Shown here: piece after piece, positions 38,839 to 50,503 of the stretch
Layout: each line of letters begins with the position of its first letter
Position numbering within the stretch: position 1 is the stretch's first letter
NCBI GenBank assembly: GCA_030141605.1
Contig: JAQGDQ010000095.1
Coordinates: 62,001 to 126,000 of the forward strand
Origin: Tubiluchus corallicola
Lineage: Eukaryota; Priapulida; Priapulimorpha; Priapulimorphida; Tubiluchidae
Direction: 5' to 3'
DNA length: 64,000 bases
Position numbers and translations under genes: made by a program
The notes under the pieces: generated by a model
Told to the model about the DNA's origin: nothing
The model's input: the letters and a program-made list of their open reading frames with translations, nothing else
Database searches by the model: none

Positions 38839-39105
38839 TGACCAGCGGATACCAGTTATGCGTTTTGTGTAAATTTGCATAGACAGTAATTATGCGCGCC
38901 GCCTTGTCACGTGACCGCGAAAAACCTTATCCCAACACTGCAATCAATTACTCCCAGCGTAACCTGGACAAATATGGCAAAAATTGAAGCCCAGAATTAT
39001 TTTCTTAATAGAAAAGGGGTGACGGAAAGCATGGCGGCATGCCGTTGCTAGGCGATGACGTTGTCTTGCAGCATCCACTGGTCGCCGCCATTTGACTTCA
39101 TAAAT
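38839..39105. promoter_or_regulatory. Promoter-like CpG-rich cluster inside the BCL11 intron
   Basis: A CpG-rich patch in AT-rich intron carries TGACCA (38839-38844), the palindromic E-box GTCACGTGAC (38906-38915), a YY1-type aagcATGGCGGC (39027-39038), an RFX/X-box-like GTTGCTAGGCGATGAC (39044-39059) running into TGACG, and a second YY1 core in opposite orientation, GCCGCCATTT (39084-39093). This could be an alternative promoter giving a BCL11 isoform without the N-terminal finger, a promoter for an unseen antisense RNA, or an intronic enhancer. The motif matches are exact readings; the function is inferred. Confidence 0.45.
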
Positions 39106-39924
39106 TTATGTAGAGCAGGAGCAGTAAAGCGTTAGGATAATATTCGTGTTGAAAACTCAATTTGCAATCATTTGGCCGCTTCATTAAAATTTTGTCCATT
39201 AAGAGGTATTAGTCAATGTTATAAACGTCAGTATTAGAGAAGTGGATCTGCATGGCGGCTACAGAATTTAGGCCATTTCACACATTTCAAATTACATTCT
39301 AACCAATCTTCAGCCACAGTTTAGCTGCAAGAAAGCACTTTTACAATTATTGAATGTTTCGTCTGATTTCAGTAATTTTACAACTGATGCACTGATTACA
39401 AGTTATGCATGGTTATTTATTATTGGTAAATTACCAGCAGTTCATTAGCAGCAGGTTTATTTGAGAAAATTTAGTACCGAATAACCCATCAAGAGCCGCA
39501 TTATCAAGCAAAACCCGATTTTATATAAAATATGCCGGCAGTGTAAACGGTTAGGATGACCAGCTTAAAATAACATTTGATGGTTTTATAATAAATTTTT
39601 TTCATCTATTTTTCATGATTTATTTACATCATTCAAATAACTAAGGCAAATAAAAAAATGTAAAATATACTAATAATTGACCTACATCTTTGTGTACACT
39701 GTATACTTCATACTAGAATAAACGTGTGAAGCAAACACTACATTGTTTGTTAAGATTCTGGCAGAATCTTGTTAATTTACCAATGGTTTTTGTTTACTCT
39801 TTGCGCCTTTTTTTTATTTTTTAATATGATTGTTTTTTACAGCAAATGATTCTAATTTTTTATAATAAAAAATTACAAACGATTTTAATAAGCATTTTAA
39901 GTAAATTTTATTTTATCGTTTCAG
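39106..39924. other. BCL11 intron, 3' part
   Basis: AT-rich sequence ending in the acceptor ttttatcgtttcag at 39924. No other feature seen. Confidence 0.7.
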
Positions 39925-41930
39925 AGCCTAGTAACTACATTTGTGCCCACGGAGGATGTAAACAACAATTTGACTCAGCATGGTCACTTGTACAACATGT
40001 CCAGAATTGTCATCGTGTCAAAATATATGTGGACAGAAATGCTCAACTATCATCACCAGTGAAGAGCAGTCCACCAAGCTCAGCACAACCATCTCTCATG
40101 GTGCCTCCACCACATGTGAGTGTGCCATTGTCACTAGAACCGCCTCCGCCTCCTTTTTTGATGAGGCTTCCGGACCGTCATCCGTTGTCGTCTGCTGCAA
40201 ACCATCACACACCTTTCTCCCGTCCATCTAGTCATCATGAGTTTCGCATGGAGCTTATGAATGAAGCGCTACACAGGTTAAACCCACATTTTGCATTGCC
40301 TTCGTTAGAACCACCATTTTCAGTAGAACGTCCATTACCCTATGAACGACCCCCGCATCCTCCTGTTGCCCCGCCGCCACCACCTTCGTTAACTCGTCAG
40401 CAATCCCTAGAAGGAATAGATTTCTATTCACAGAGATTACGACAGCTCGCTGGCACAACTACTAGTCCACCGTCCCAAGGCACATCTCCTTCGCCACGGA
40501 AATATACACCACCATTTTCACAAGGCCCACACAGTGTGAGTCAGTCACCGACTTTGCGTACTACACCCAGCACAACCCCCACACCCGCACAATCTACTAG
40601 TAGTCATCTGAGTGCAAAGCACAAATCCTGTGAGTTCTGCGGTAAAAACTTTCGATTTCAGAGCAATTTGATTGTACACCGACGTTCACATACAGGGGAG
40701 AAACCTTTTAAATGTCACATCTGTAACCACGCTTGCACTCAGGCCAGCAAGCTTAAACGTCACCTGAAAACGCACCAAAATAAATCACCTGGTTCAATGC
40801 TTTCAGAAGATGCTGCTAGTCGTGTTTCTAGCAACAGCACTCCTGAGTCTGGGGGGAAATCTGATAGTAAAGATGAAGATGAAGACTCCCTTATGGCAGG
40901 AGAAGATGATGAAGACAAAGATGATGATGTTGATGAGGATGACCCTATGGAGGAGGAGGATTATGCTGCAGAAATAGCTTTAGCAAGAGCTTCAGAAAGT
41001 GGAGCAGCCTCCACTGAATCGCGACAGTCAGTCCTAGAAGCTGTAATGCAAGATATAGGTTTAAACAACATACCACAATACAATGAGGCATATAGAGCAG
41101 CAAAAGACGAAAATATCAAGCTTAAAGAAGAGATCAGCGAAAATGGTATGGACAGTGAACAAAAAGTAGAAGATTCTGATGAGAAGGACCGCAAGAGTAG
41201 TACCCCAGAAAAGGAAATGCCTGGTCTCTCACATTCAGCCCACTGTAGTAGCGAACATCCTGTGACAGCACATCATGAGACGGGTGGATCAAGTAGGGGA
41301 AATGATATCAACCACATGCAGAAAATCAAACTCGAATACCCTGATCCACCTCGTCCTGCAGACATGGCCGACATTTTTCGCAATAGTCTGAGTTGGTACC
41401 AACGTGATATGTTAAATTTTGGTCCATCTCTACCTGGCCCAGGCGTGCTGAACTTTACAAAACACAGCAAACCACCAATTGAAAGTGCCTTGAATCGTGA
41501 TAATCTTGCAGGAGCCAGCAGCCTGCTGTCTGCGGGGTCGCCACGTCCCAAAGACAAGTCGAAGAATGACACCTGTGAGTATTGTGGTAAAGTGTTTAAG
41601 AACTGTAGCAATTTGACCGTGCACAGAAGAAGCCATACTGGAGAGAAGCCATATAAATGTCAGTTATGTTCCTACGCTTGTGCACAGAGCAGCAAATTGA
41701 CCCGCCACATGAAGACCCATGGCCGCATTGGTAAGGATGTGTTTCGCTGCCGATTCTGCGACATGCCATTTTCCGTTCCGAGTACATTAGAAAAGCACAT
41801 GCGCAAGTGTGTCGTCAGCCAAAAGGCCCTCGCTTCAGCAATGGCGTCTTCTGGACACTCGGGTTTGAATTTGAGCATGTCTGATAATGACTCGAAGGAC
41901 TCCAACAAGGAACGCATGACTCCTACGTGA
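39925..41930 (+). CDS. BCL11: BCL11-type zinc-finger transcription factor, terminal coding exon
   Basis: About 668 residues from the split Glu of EPSNYIC to the TGA at 41928-41930. The predicted product is a nuclear, sequence-specific repressor of the BCL11A/B (CTIP1/2) family. Domains in order: a single finger at 39942-40013 with C-x4-C...H-x4-H; a Pro-rich linker with the conserved RLRQLAGTTTSPP block; a finger pair with TGEKP linker at 40629-40775 (CEFCGKNFRFQSNLIVHRRS onward); an acidic run near 40863-40965 (DEDEDSL, EDDEDKDDDVDEDD); a conserved KIKLE with sumoylation consensus I-K-L-E at 41325-41336; and a C-terminal three-finger block at 41574-41810. The first two C-terminal fingers (CEYCGKVFKNCSNLTVHRRS, YACAQSSKLTRHMKTH) are nearly identical to the vertebrate fingers that bind TGACCA. 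The last finger ends H-x3-C. Codons upstream to the ATG at 39846 are intronic. Confidence 0.96.
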
Positions 41931-42410
41931 GGACTGGCCTACCTAAATTCAAATCTCTTATTAACGACCACTGCTGTGGTATATAAGTAGCACATGAACC
42001 CAGTTCAACGTAGTGAGTGTTTTAACTTGTTTGTTCTTGTTGTGAACTAAAAGTTCTTCTTGGCTGAATACCATGTAAATTCCTTTTGTAAGCTATTGAT
42101 TTTATAAAGTAAAGGAAAGAAAACTATAAGTTCTGCCAGTAAATGTCTAGGAATGAACTGTGAACTAGTCAAGTTTGGATGTATCTATACGTAGATAAGA
42201 AATTTATATATAATTTTGTATATGATTATGTTAGAATATTAACTTGTGTGCATTTAATGCCTTACATGTTCATTTTGTGCTCAGTGGTGAGCATTATATT
42301 AATGCGTTGTTATACTTGAAGTTTGCCCCGGTGTAGGTTTTTTGTATTTTTAAATCTCACGTGCTGCATATTGTTGTTTTTGTAATAAAACACAAAACAG
42401 TTTGTGATTT
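41931..42410 (+). other. BCL11: BCL11 3' UTR (proximal)
   Basis: AT-rich non-coding sequence directly after the stop codon, running to the first good poly(A) signal. A longer 3' UTR using later signals (for example aataaa near 43435) is possible, as vertebrate BCL11 genes have long 3' UTRs. Confidence 0.6.
42384..42389 (+). terminator. Candidate poly(A) signal for BCL11
   Basis: Canonical AATAAA about 450 bases past the stop codon, followed within 20 bases by a GT-rich stretch (cagtttgtgatttt), the usual downstream element. Confidence 0.55.
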
Positions 42411-45400
42411 TCACCCTATCTAAGACCTAACCACATATTGACATGCAATTACCATGTCTGGAAACTTGCTAATTGCATTTATTTTTTTAATTTTCTTCAG
42501 CAGTAGTGATGACCAAATTAATCTAATTGGCTTAAATCTTTGCCATTGACATTTTATGATGGCTTTCATTCAACTGCCACTCATTCTTACTTTTAGCGTA
42601 AAAGAGTGTGGTTCATAATATATTAAAAGTTTTTTAATGATTTCTGAATTAATCCCCATGTCTAATCCTGTATAGATCAGAGTGTCTTTTATATTATTTC
42701 CTGTGTTCAGTCGAGCCTTTCAGACTGACTGTGGCCACTACATATGACTTATAGTACCTATGTACTATACATTTTTCTACCATTCTTATTACTACACTGT
42801 GCAACTGTATTCCATCGTACTGTGTTCCTTGTGTATTAAATGTACCCCGCTTGTGCCTTGTCATTGTTTTTATTAATTCATGATTTTACTATGTATGTCC
42901 TACTAGCTTTTTATAAATCAGTACTCATGCACTTCTAATGGAAAGTATTTTGGTGCGTGCAAAGTTTTTTATTAGTCCTAAGTATTTTCTAGTATTACCA
43001 TATGTTATAAAAAACCATATTTCACTCTCTTATACCACAAACCATTTCTATTGCAATTTCTGCTTCAGTGTGATAGCCTTTTGATGAACTAGTAATACCT
43101 AAAGTTTTAACTATACACTGCTGAGTAATCTTGATTACCACTTAGTTGGTATACTTCTGATTTGGATGACTCATATTAACTGCTCAAGTGAAGCCATGCA
43201 TGTAATTATTAATAAGACAGAAAGCAGTGATATTGTTCCAAGTTAAGTTTAGAATGCCTGTGCATTTCCGGTGAATGTCTTTTCCGGTTTCATGTAATCT
43301 ACATTTTCTTAATTTTTCTTTATTCTGTATCCCAGTGAGCACTAATTGTAAAAATAATTTGCTGTTTATTGTTAGTTACATTATATTTGTTTTTCCATGT
43401 TTTCCCGGTAAAGATGAAAAATTCCCGGTTAAGGAATAAAATGTCAGCAGTACTACGTTACTGATATTTTTCCATGAAATCAAAGTTACTCAGTAATTAA
43501 TCTTTTTAAACTCTGTTATCAAATACAGGATAACTTAAATTTGTCCCGTTGATGTTAGATCCTGGTGATTTAAATATAGTTAAATGTTCTTATCAAATGT
43601 GCATGTATTTTTATTGTAACTTTCCTGGTGATTTGAATATAATTTTAAGTATTAAACTTTCATTGCTCTGCATGATTTGCAGTCTTACAAACTGTAGACA
43701 TTACAATGTGTTTCTTTTGTGATTAGCATTTCTGGATGAAGTGTTCAAAGAAACTCTGTAAACAAATGCATGTGTTTATGTGCCTACAAATAAGATTTAC
43801 AAAATCAATAGTTTTCTTGTGAATGTAAATTTCTTTTTATTGTTTGCAGGATAATGCTTACAAGAGTATTCATTTTTTCTGGTGATACTTCTTGGTTTCT
43901 TTTTATAAGAATTTTTGGGTGAATAATGTAATAGAATTTTTAAAAAAAAAGTGTATATAGATTAATTTTAGATTATTGCCATTGTCCGGTGTAGTAAATT
44001 TGAACAGCCAAAACAAGCAAAATTTTACCAATATCCACAGAATATTTAATGAAGTTTTAAGAGTTAACTTCTGTAATTTGTCAGACTAACATTGTTTCAC
44101 AATCCTGAAATCCGTTTGGGTACTATAAGTTATCAACTATGTCTTCACTTTACTTGTAATAGCTAGCTAGGCTCACACTGATTTTCATTGTGTATGCCAG
44201 AATTTCCATTTTGTAGTTCGTCCCGGTTTTTTTTATTGGATGTTTAATGTGTATATACTGCAGTGTAGCTATAAGCGCTTAAATATTATCTGTTTTATAG
44301 TTTGTTTTTATTTTGTTGTTCAATGGACTTGTGGTCTGTTGTTAGTCTTAGTTGTGCTTTGCATTGGCTCTGCCTTCATAATGCAGAAAAGTTCACCTGG
44401 TTTTTGTAAATTAATAATTGCCTTGAAAATAGCGTCTGGTCCTATAATGTACACGTCACAGAAGCACATTTCTGCATATCATAAACTCCAATATGTAACA
44501 CTCATGGAAAAGTTTGAAAAGAAGTAGAAGAGTTGTTTTTGCTTTCCTGTTTTGGATGCAGTTTACATTTCCAGTTGCTTTTTGTTTTATTTTGTTATGT
44601 CAGATCTGTACTTATAGCAGTGCACTGCTAACACGATATACACGTCTGTGTACAAATCCATGTTAGGGCTTCTTTTATTATTATCATAATAGATACTGCT
44701 TGGGCAGTCTAAACACTTTCTTTGTCTTGTGTGCACGTTGCCTATGTCATTTTATTAATGCGTGTGGAATACTTAATATTCGCTCTTTGTTCTAGGCTAT
44801 AACCACTAAAATCCATATCATGTATCTATAACCCAATGTGTTAAGTTTGGGGAAATATTTCTCCTATAACTAACTACATATTTTTATAAACATTGTATAA
44901 AACTTCCATGTATGTGACATCTAGATTTTCTAGGCGTTTTTTCTATGAGGCTGTAAAGACGGACGCAGTCCGTTATCTGTTACATGGCATGAAGAACTTT
45001 ACTGAACGTACTATTCTGCAATCTTCTGTTTATTTTTAATAAGTTAATGACTAATTGTTTCCAAAAATCAACTGATTATTAAAAGGACAAGATTGTATTT
45101 CTTAATCGACAGCTAAAGTTAGTTATAATTGCATTTACGAATGTAGCTAAACCTGTAATCAACAAACGTGAAGTAGAGCTTGGAGGAAATATTGCCATCG
45201 CATTTCACTTTGCTTTATCAAAACTTTACAAAAATTAAAACCTGTAAATTGTTAATAGATTGTGTGTTAAATATGGAAAATGCAATTTATAAATTCTGTA
45301 GCTACTTCTTTATACTCAAGTTTGCGTGTTAAACTATTCTGTCTAAGCATCTGGATCACTATGCCTTTACTTTTCTTTACTGACATATCCTTAATTACGG

Positions 45401-46250
45401 TTTCATTCATGTTTCATTATTAAATGTTTGTATGGAATGATTATTTATCTTCTTGCTTAGACAAACAAAATTATCTGGCATTATTTGTACTTTTGGCAGC
45501 TCATCTAATTTTTGCACATGATGGAACCTCTTGTTATAGCACTATAGAGTTAAAATATTTTTATTATATGGTTTGTATACAGGAATTACTGATGCTGGGT
45601 TTGCTTAATGGCCCTTTCATTGACTAGTGTCCAGCAGGTTGTATTACAAACGTAAGAATGTGTGTAGGTCTTATTTATTTAATTACCGTACATGTAATGT
45701 ACCTGCTTAGACAGCTTATTGATGATACTATATTTATGGTGTTGATACATGTCTCGATTGTACTAAGTACCAGTAAAAATAATATTGTCCTGGTTAAGTA
45801 TATAAAGCATTATTGTTTTGACTTTATTATTCCTTGAAACCAGTACGCAGTGAAGTCTAAATTTCAACATAAGACGAAGAACTTCGTTGTACTCATCATC
45901 CCGCTGAATTTGCTAATACACCTCTAACAGTTTCTGTACCATAGAAGTGCTAATGCACGATGCAAATAAAATCAGTAAATTTAATATAAATAAACCTGCT
46001 CGTCCACTATTTTGGCACAGATTCTTTATTTCACATAAACGTGTTAATACATACACAGACAGTACACAATACTATATTCTGCTAAAAGCGATTTTTCATG
46101 AAATTCTTTGTTTGCATAATTATGATTATTTTACCATAGACTTTTAGGCCAGCACACCCTTCCTCCAAAATGTCTCAGTGAGCCGACTTCAAAATACTTG
46201 CACATTAGGTATGATCATATAAATATGGCTTTAGAACATGTTTGATATTA
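42411..46250. other. Intergenic stretch or distal 3' UTR
   Basis: T-rich sequence between BCL11 and the 3' end of the minus-strand gene candidate. No exon or element supported. An aataaa for minus-strand transcripts lies at about 46264-46269 (tttatt on the + strand). Confidence 0.4.
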
Positions 46251-47356
46251 AATTTTGTTGACTTTATTTGATGTCAGAAATAGATACAATTATAAATAAT
46301 AACTACACTGGCTGACATGATTTCAAATTAAATTCAGAAAAAAATGAAAAGGCACGAATGCCTTGAGAATTTTTCTATAAAAAACTGCTATTTTTAGCAG
46401 AGGTTTAATATACCCACAAGATTATGGCTGTCAAACACAAGTTTCAAATAAAAAAAATTAAAACAAGTAACTTCCGAATGCCCTGCGACCTATTTGAAAT
46501 GCAGGTAAATTATGCTGCTTTCCGAAATTTGCTACATTCATCTAGATTCCGTGCCCATATGGACCATGTATCCCGTGTACATCGATGACTACTGACTAGA
46601 AATGTGAGCAAGAACACCTCTCACACCTACCGACAGATGCGTACCTTCTGTTAAAAAAATTTTGGTGCTATTCAGGGACTGACACAATTTAAACAGTTCA
46701 CAAAAAATAAATACAGTAATGCAATGAAATTTAGTACTTGTATTACCATACAAATTTCTGTTGTACTTTCATACTTAGACCAATGTAGCCTTATTTACCA
46801 TGCTTTGCTATCACTCCGTAAAACTAACATAAGATATGTTGGGAATAAAGACACAGGATATGTTACGTACTATGAGCCTAACGCTAAAAAAATTAAGTAA
46901 TGAATTTATTTAAATTAAGCACTTTTCGAACATATGAATTGCCATTAATCTGCTTAGGTTACCAGTATGTAAATGTATCAACTTAGTTGCTTTGTTGGGT
47001 TTGGGGGCCATACCACAAAGAATTTCAATTTAAAGATAATGTGGTACATTTTGCAAAAAAATCACCAAGCTGACCACACAAGTAGGTGACATTCAATATG
47101 CGTCCTTTCATTTCGTGGACTCTAACGGCTATAATTTACAATGACCTTGACATTGAGTCCTTGTTTAGTTTACCACGTCTCGTTACGATTTCCGTTTTGG
47201 GCTTTTGACCCTATCTAAACTTTTCCTAGTCGAACGGGGATGTCATACCAAATGCTGTTTGGAATACAAATAAGTGATCCGGTGGACCAAAAGTCACTGG
47301 AGGCTATCCGCATTAGATTCCCCCATGGACGTGCTTATAGTAGATCCCTGACTTAC

Positions 47357-47418
47357 GCATATTTTACGTATACGCTCATTGGTTTTGGAAAAAACGAAAT
47401 ATGTATACCAAACTGAAA
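47357..47418 (-). CDS. Unrecognised membrane-protein gene, candidate exon (3'-most seen)
   Basis: On the minus strand the acceptor ttattttccag precedes an open segment reading FQFGIHISFFPKPMSVYVKY, and a consensus donor GTAAGT follows at 47356-47351. An alternative acceptor six bases inside would drop the first two residues. It enters in phase 0, matching the end of the candidate exon at 47716-47788, and leaves in phase 2. No final exon with a stop was fixed; a cluster of possible terminal exons lies near 46.5-46.7 kb. Short, so weakly supported alone. Confidence 0.25.
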
Positions 47419-47715
47419 CTGGAAAATAATTTGAATGGTGTGGCAGTGGGGAAACAGCAAAACTAGCTTTGCAAAAGCATTTCAAAACAAAACAAAAAAA
47501 TTAAGGAGAAATTCATGATACATTTCGCTTATGGTTATATTTCGAAATATAGGTTACATTTCTCGGTCAATACGATTCAATATTATTTAATACATTATGA
47601 TTCAATATATTTAATAGTACTTGGAGCTTGCCAAATGAATGCAATTATGATAAATGAAGTAAAATAAGCTGTTGACGATTACAAGTCAAAATAAGTTATT
47701 GCCAATTATGCTTAC

Positions 47716-47788
47716 ATTGACAATAACAAAGGTGAATACAAAAGGAAACACGTTGCTTAAAATGTTTGCTCGAACTCTTGTTTTTCTT
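47716..47788 (-). CDS. Unrecognised membrane-protein gene, candidate exon with basic stop-transfer
   Basis: 73 bases with acceptor ttttctgaagtgcag and donor GTAAGC. In the phase set by the upstream candidate it reads RRKTRVRANILSNVFPFVFT and on to VIVN. With the arginine split across the junction, the basic run RRRKTRVR follows directly after the hydrophobic helix encoded at 49137-49190, as a stop-transfer signal would. A second hydrophobic patch ends the exon. Reading through the donor instead would give a stop a few codons later, so this may also be the last coding exon in some transcripts. Confidence 0.35.
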
Positions 47789-49136
47789 CTGCACTTCAGA
47801 AAACTATCTGTATGACCTAAAAACATTATCAACTTACAAATTTATTATTAATGTTATTTGCCCGTACCCCACAAGGATTTACAGATTATAATCCTGACAA
47901 CTCTTTCTTATGATTTTCCTCCCTGTGGGAATGACTTAATTCACCAATCTCCTCTACTGGTTAGTGTTGTTTTAACCCTTGCCCTCTAGCTTGCTTCCAT
48001 TAGAACATAGTCTCTGCTAGTGGATTAAATTAATAAGTAACCCCTACTGACTGATGACGATCACTCTTACTCATTCGTTTTCAATAATCGTTCACTGCAA
48101 CGCACCTACAATCGCCTAGAATTTGGACAACTTCCAAGCTTTAAAGCCCAAGTATGTAATTGAAGCAAAATTTTTCATATTTTGTGTAACAGTTTAACAG
48201 ACTAATGCTCGGATACTTGTTTTGTTGTTGCACGTGCATGCCATCAATTAATAACAATTAATGTGTGAAAAAACCATAGGGCAGTCTTTGATTAAGGAAT
48301 GAATTCCAAATTGCATACCTAATGAACTGACATAAACTGACGTTAGTAATCAAATCATAGCTTACAGGCAAAACAATCCACATACATGTATGCAGTCATA
48401 AATATATGTTGATATAACTACAAGGAATCCTGCCAGCCCGATTAAGTCATTATGCACAAATGCATACTGCAAAAGTTCTATTAATGAACTCCTTAATTCA
48501 TCCACTTAGCAACCCGTTGACTCGGCATCTAGGATTTGGGTACATAATTAACAACATGCACCCAATTTCGTCACTTAGGCACTTTAGCTTGATCAGTGTT
48601 ATCAAGAGTCTTTGTTACCATGCGTCTAAGTTACAAGATATTCATGCCGTTGCCAAATGACCAGGTTACTAAGTGCCAGACAACCAAGTAAAAGTTTTAT
48701 CAACTACCAAGTGTCCACTGTCCAGTCACGAAATGTTGGAGTTTCCAGTATTTAACCAGTATTAACAGTTCAAGTTACTAAATATTCAGACTGCAAGCTG
48801 AACTATACTGCACAACTACAGGTCCATTTTAAGAACAGATTGTACTAACAGCACCGAAATACAGCTTACTGTCAAGGTAAATCCCCCGAGCCACTAAACC
48901 AGCAGAGGTGACTTTCAAGGAAACAAATACCCGTAGGAAGTATGGCGATTAAATGAATCGCCTAAAAGTAATTTTCTCTCCCTCTCATTTTCTTCCCAGG
49001 CAAGTCATTGCTTAACTTTTCAGCTAATCGCCCACCGTGACCACTAAGCTACCTCAAAAAAAGACAAGGCATTTCGCTTATGCATTGGTCTTTTAACATA
49101 AACACCAATTGTTTTTAGGTACGATAAGTTACTTAC

Positions 49137-49190
49137 CTTCGTAAAAATACCATAGCTGCACAGTGCACAACAATTGAAAGCAAAAGTAAA
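49137..49190 (-). CDS. Unrecognised membrane-protein gene, candidate transmembrane exon
   Basis: 54 bases, acceptor cattacag with an upstream pyrimidine-rich stretch and a strong donor AAG|GTAAGTAAC. It enters and leaves in phase 2. In the frame left by the 50504-50649 exon it reads CLLLLSIVVHCAAMVFLR, a single hydrophobic helix. The preceding residues are glycosylation-site-bearing and the following ones strongly basic, which implies a type I orientation (outside to inside). Confidence 0.42.
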
Positions 49191-49633
49191 CTGTAATGAT
49201 TGTACTCAAGCAGAAGTAACAGAATCAGACATTAAACGATTACACATAGAAAGTAGTTATCGTTTTTTCTCGTAGAATGAACATTTCACCCTATCATAGA
49301 CCTGTGAAAGTTTACAGAAAGGAAAATTAATAATGATAATAGAGATGTGGAGTCTAACAAAAAGCAGTTACGTGCTCTATCATCACACCATTAACCATCA
49401 CACACAATCACCTCATTCATTCTGAAATGACAAAAGTTGAAAAATCTATGCCCAAATATTTGCTAGCACTAATACTAGTTTAATGTCCATCTCTGTGTGA
49501 GTTTTAACACCCAAGCGGCTATCTGTAAACAGGCTCGTGTGATTTGCTATTCTTTTTGGGTTTGTTGGAAAGCCAAAAAAGTAAAAGCGTACGTGCGTGT
49601 GTGCGTGTGCGAAATGTAGATAGTATAGAGATT

Positions 49634-49645
49634 CAGAGAGAGAGA

Positions 49646-49697
<52 letters not shown>

Positions 49698-49850
49698 CAG
49701 AGAGGGACGGAAAGAAAGAGAAAGGGAAGAAAGAAAGAAAAAGAGGACGATAGATAGAAAAAGAGAAAGAAAGAGAGAGGGGAAAAAGGGAAGAGACAGA
49801 GTGAGAGAGAAAGAGAGGGGGAAGAGTTCTGCCCACGAGAAAGAGAGAGA
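49634..49850. repeat. (GA)n microsatellite and long polypurine tract
   Basis: A near-pure (GA)n run at about 49634-49692 is followed by some 150 bases of purine-rich imperfect GAAA/GGGA units. Long open frames across it on both strands are purely compositional. If the adjoining exon candidates are right, it sits in the same intron as 49191-50503 of the minus-strand gene. Confidence 0.92.
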
Positions 49851-50503
49851 CCCATACCCATAGCACAATACACTGATAGCAGTACAATTTAGTCTAATAC
49901 ACAGCAAACTAAACTAGTCTACACAACAGTGCAATGCTTTCTAAAATATAATAACAAAACATAACGCAACGTCCAGATTAACTCCTTGTTGAAGCAGTGA
50001 GATTCTCGAATATGTTTTTGCTCATTCGCACATTTCCGAAAAAGATGTGTAATTGCGCTTACAGGCAAGAGGTCATTATGATGATCATCGTTTATTATAC
50101 GTTAGTCTATTTCTACGTAACACCCTTTAGGCCTTTTCAGATTAGTAGGTCAAATCGTCCCAATAACCATAAACCTGGAAATAATTAATGAACTAGTAAA
50201 AGACTTCGTGACAAATGGCAGCAATCATCCATCAGATCCAGCTGCTTTGCCACGCCATAAAAAATACATCTACATAATGAATGGTCACAGGAAATAAGCC
50301 ACTATTTTTCTTCGTGCGACTCAATCAAGGGGTTAGATGTCCATTAATCCACTGTTATTATCAATTCCCAGGAAAAAACAGTGCTCAGAAAGTATGCCTT
50401 TGTCACAGATTAATGTGAATTCGGAATGGACGTGTGCACTGTCATATCGTTAATAAAACAGTGACAATCTCCATAATCGTTATTAAAAACAATATAAGCT
50501 TAC

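Noticed and set aside
39846-39924. N-terminal extension of the BCL11 terminal exon from an ATG at 39846
   Set aside because: The 26 residues upstream of EPSNYIC are AT-rich intron translation, and a clear acceptor (ttttatcgtttcag) sits exactly at the conserved junction.
49446-49907. Long leucine/serine and arginine/glutamate open frames
   Set aside because: They are six-frame products of the (GA)n polypurine tract.
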